From positions 1 through 61,785 of the forward strand of contig DXIE01000003.1 of NCBI GenBank assembly GCA_019113005.1: 61,785 bases of DNA, given 5' to 3'. How positions within the stretch are numbered: position 1 is the stretch's first letter; every line of letters starts with the position of its first letter. The notes under the pieces are model-generated. The model was not told the origin of the DNA. It searched no databases and saw nothing but the letters and a program-made list of their open reading frames with translations. Positions 60,326-61,785 of the stretch are shown piece after piece. This DNA is from Candidatus Butyricicoccus avistercoris. GTDB taxonomy: Bacteria; Bacillota; Clostridia; Oscillospirales; Butyricicoccaceae. The translations under genes and the position numbers were made by a program.

Positions 60326-61027
60326 TTAAATGCTTTCTAGTTTTTCAGTTTCTGAGAAATAATATCCTAGTCCACGTTTAGTGATAATATATCTAGGCTG
60401 AGCTGATTCATCTTCTATTTTTTCACGAAGTCTACGAATAGCAACATCAACAGCTCTTAAATCGCCATAATATTCATAACCCCAAACCTTTTCCATAAGT
60501 TGTTCTCTTGAGTAAACCTGCCCTGGAGTAGCTGCTAAAAATGTTAAAAGCTCAAATTCTCTAACAGATAAATCAAGCTGTTTGCCATGTTTGTAAATTG
60601 AACCATTAGAAGCTTTAATTTGCAAGCCATCTGATACATTTGTTTTAACTTCATCATCACTTGGCACGCTTCTTCTCATATTAGCTTTAACTCTAGCCAT
60701 TAGTTCACGCATAGAAAATGGTTTTGTTATATAATCATCTGCCCCAAGCTCAAGCCCTAAGATTTTGTCTGTTTCTTCTTCTCTAGCTGTTAGCATAAGA
60801 ATAGGAACTTGTGAACTCATACGGACTTTTTTACATACTTCAAACCCATCCATTTGAGGTAACATAACATCTAATAGTATTAGGTCAGGTGATTTTTCAA
60901 GTGCTAATTTTAAGCCATCAGCACCATTATTAGCCTCTAAAGTTTGATAACCCTCACGCTGTAAATTAAACACTAATATATCAGCGATAGCTTTTTCATC
61001 TTCCACCACAAGAATGGTTTTTGACAT
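60326..61027 (-). CDS. walR: Response regulator WalR
   Basis: A 233-residue OmpR-type regulator. The receiver domain (1-120) has phosphoacceptor Asp53 in LILLDVMLPQMDG, with the Lys in DDYITKPFS. The C-terminal winged helix (about 135-228) has REFELLTFLAATPGQVYSREQLMEKVWGYEYYGDLRAVDVAIRRLREK. AAGGAGA precedes the ATG. It is paired with WalK. Confidence 0.96.
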   Translation of the reverse strand: MSKTILVVEDEKAIADILVFNLQREGYQTLEANNGADGLKLALEKSPDLILLDVMLPQMDGFEVCKKVRMSSQVPILMLTAREEETDKILGLELGADDYITKPFSMRELMARVKANMRRSVPSDDEVKTNVSDGLQIKASNGSIYKHGKQLDLSVREFELLTFLAATPGQVYSREQLMEKVWGYEYYGDLRAVDVAIRRLREKIEDESAQPRYIITKRGLGYYFSETEKLESI

Positions 61028-61058
61028 AAATTTTCTCCTTTCCCATGGTGATTAGGTT

Positions 61059-61604
61059 TTACCCAATCAGACCGTTTAATCTTGCTCTATAAGCTGCCAT
61101 AACAGTTTTAGCATCACGAATTTCATCAGATGCAATTTTCTTTTCAAGCTCTGCAAATGGCATACGAACATATTCTACAAACTCATCTTCATCAGGTGAG
61201 ATTTCACCAGCAGTCAGACCAGTTGCCGCATAAAGATATACAATTTCATTAAGGAACCCTGGAGAAGGATAAACCTGACCAAGTTTTATCATATTTTGAG
61301 CTGTAAAGCCTGTTTCCTCTTTGAGTTCACGTCTGCCACAGCTTTCAATATCCTCCTCTGCACCGTGGTCTAGTTTACCAGCAGGAATTTCATAAATAAC
61401 CTCTTTATAAGGGTATCTAAACTGACGAACTAAAATAACATTGCCTTCATCGTCTATTGGCAGTATACCAACACCGCCAACATGCTCACAAACCTCACGA
61501 ATTGCAGGTTTACCATTTGGCAGCTCTATATTATCAACTCTTGCAGACATAATTTTTCCACGAAAGTGATATGTTTGGTCTAAAGTTTTCTCTGTAAAAT
61601 CCAC
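61059..61604 (-). CDS. NUDIX hydrolase, ADP-ribose pyrophosphatase-like
   Basis: A 181-residue enzyme with the NUDIX box GKLDHGAEEDIESCGRRELKEETGF (GX5EX7REUXEE pattern) and the upstream VILVRQFRYPYKEVIYEIPAGK typical of ADP-ribose pyrophosphatases (NudF-like). It cleaves nucleoside diphosphate derivatives such as ADP-ribose. The start is GTG 61604 with AAGGAGG upstream, one base after the preceding stop, so it is coupled to the partial gene at the window edge. walR follows after 31 bases. Confidence 0.92.
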   Translation of the reverse strand: MDFTEKTLDQTYHFRGKIMSARVDNIELPNGKPAIREVCEHVGGVGILPIDDEGNVILVRQFRYPYKEVIYEIPAGKLDHGAEEDIESCGRRELKEETGFTAQNMIKLGQVYPSPGFLNEIVYLYAATGLTAGEISPDEDEFVEYVRMPFAELEKKIASDEIRDAKTVMAAYRARLNGLIG

Positions 61605-61605
61605 T

Positions 61606-61785
61606 TTAGTTGTCCTCCTTTATAATTTTAACTATATAAGCCTTTTGAAGCTCTAAAGCTATTGACTGAAGTTCATTTTCATCTATAAATATTTCTGGCT
61701 GACCAATAACAGGTACTATCTCATTTGCATTTTCCACTGCATAACAAACAGTTTCGTAGCCACGATTTACAAGTATAAGCATTTG
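61606..61785 (-). CDS. Unidentified protein, C-terminal 59 residues
   Basis: The open minus-strand frame enters from the right edge and ends at a TAA at 61606-61608. The visible peptide (LILVNRGYETVCYAVENANE, then PVIGQPEIFIDENELQSIALELQKAYIVKIIKEDN) has an alternating strand and helix pattern and no recognised motif. I cannot identify it. It is the gene directly upstream of the NUDIX hydrolase in the same transcript. Confidence 0.6.
   Translation of the reverse strand, partial: QMLILVNRGYETVCYAVENANEIVPVIGQPEIFIDENELQSIALELQKAYIVKIIKEDN

Noticed and set aside
1-61785. tRNA, rRNA, insertion sequences, phage genes, CRISPR arrays and replication origin
   Set aside because: None was recognised on reading. 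A tRNAscan-SE or ISfinder run would be needed to exclude short or degenerate examples.

Overview
The window is AT-rich chromosomal DNA from an anaerobic, spore-forming Clostridia bacterium. It is most likely a gut member of the Oscillospiraceae/Ruminococcaceae group. This rests on sporulation genes (gerW, yunB), oxygen-sensitive enzymes (NrdD/NrdG, an acyl-CoA dehydratase activase), an IspH-ribosomal protein S1 fusion, a very Cys-rich small peptide, a free-standing MetH activation protein and a bilirubin-reductase (bilQRS-type) operon. Almost everything is intact core genome. I found no rRNA, tRNA, insertion sequence, prophage or CRISPR array.

Layout. 1-8.2 kb (minus strand): edge of an XRE regulator, a CBS protein, the B12-dependent methionine operon (activation protein, metH, homocysteine methyltransferase-MTHFR fusion) and a SsuABC/NMT1-type ABC transporter. 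8.3-15.5 kb (plus): PepD-like peptidase, MATE exporter and a BadF-type dehydratase activase split into two overlapping genes. 15.5-18.1 kb: a small accessory-looking island with an FkbM methyltransferase divergent from a Ser/Thr/Tyr-repeat protein and a putative glycosyltransferase. 18.2-23.1 kb: M50 protease, scpA, scpB, DUF2953, gerW, dacF, rluB. 23.2-28.6 kb: RpiR regulator, then a tightly overlapping BaiN-like flavoprotein, cmk, plsC, ispH-rpsA operon. 28.6-30.7 kb (minus): bilQ-bilR-bilS. 30.8-33.8 kb: yunB, a YheO-like regulator, a 98-aa conserved orphan and an SH3-NlpC/P60 hydrolase. 33.8-35.5 kb (minus): a V4R protein followed by the decayed remains of a diguanylate cyclase. 35.6-40.3 kb: SDR, mtaB, SLH protein, Cys-rich peptide, efp and a zinc-ribbon protein. 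40.3-40.5 kb (minus): a free-standing structured RNA candidate with its own promoter and terminator. 40.6-45.2 kb (minus): pfkB, then trmD-rimM-khpA-rpsP-ffh-ylxM. 45.4-49.6 kb: two M16 peptidases, lgt, folD. 49.7-52.8 kb (minus): dut, nrdG, nrdD. 53.0 kb: nitroreductase. 53.6-61.8 kb (minus): the Wal cell-wall stress operon (NUDIX, walR, walK, yycH-like, yycI-like) followed by murA, walJ and rlmH.

Functional links. MetH needs the neighbouring activation protein, and the MTHFR fusion plus FolD feed the same folate one-carbon pool. EF-P and the YmfF/YmfH-type M16 pair may be linked through EF-P modification. BilR reduces bilirubin with its flavodoxin partner BilS under a MarR regulator, which implies exposure to host bile pigment. 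The items most worth following up are the bil operon with a visible operator, the repeat protein plus glycosyltransferase pair, the orphan structured RNA, the internal start that could release free S1, and the broken cyclase gene. Promoter and terminator calls were made by eye. Family names are recalled, not searched.
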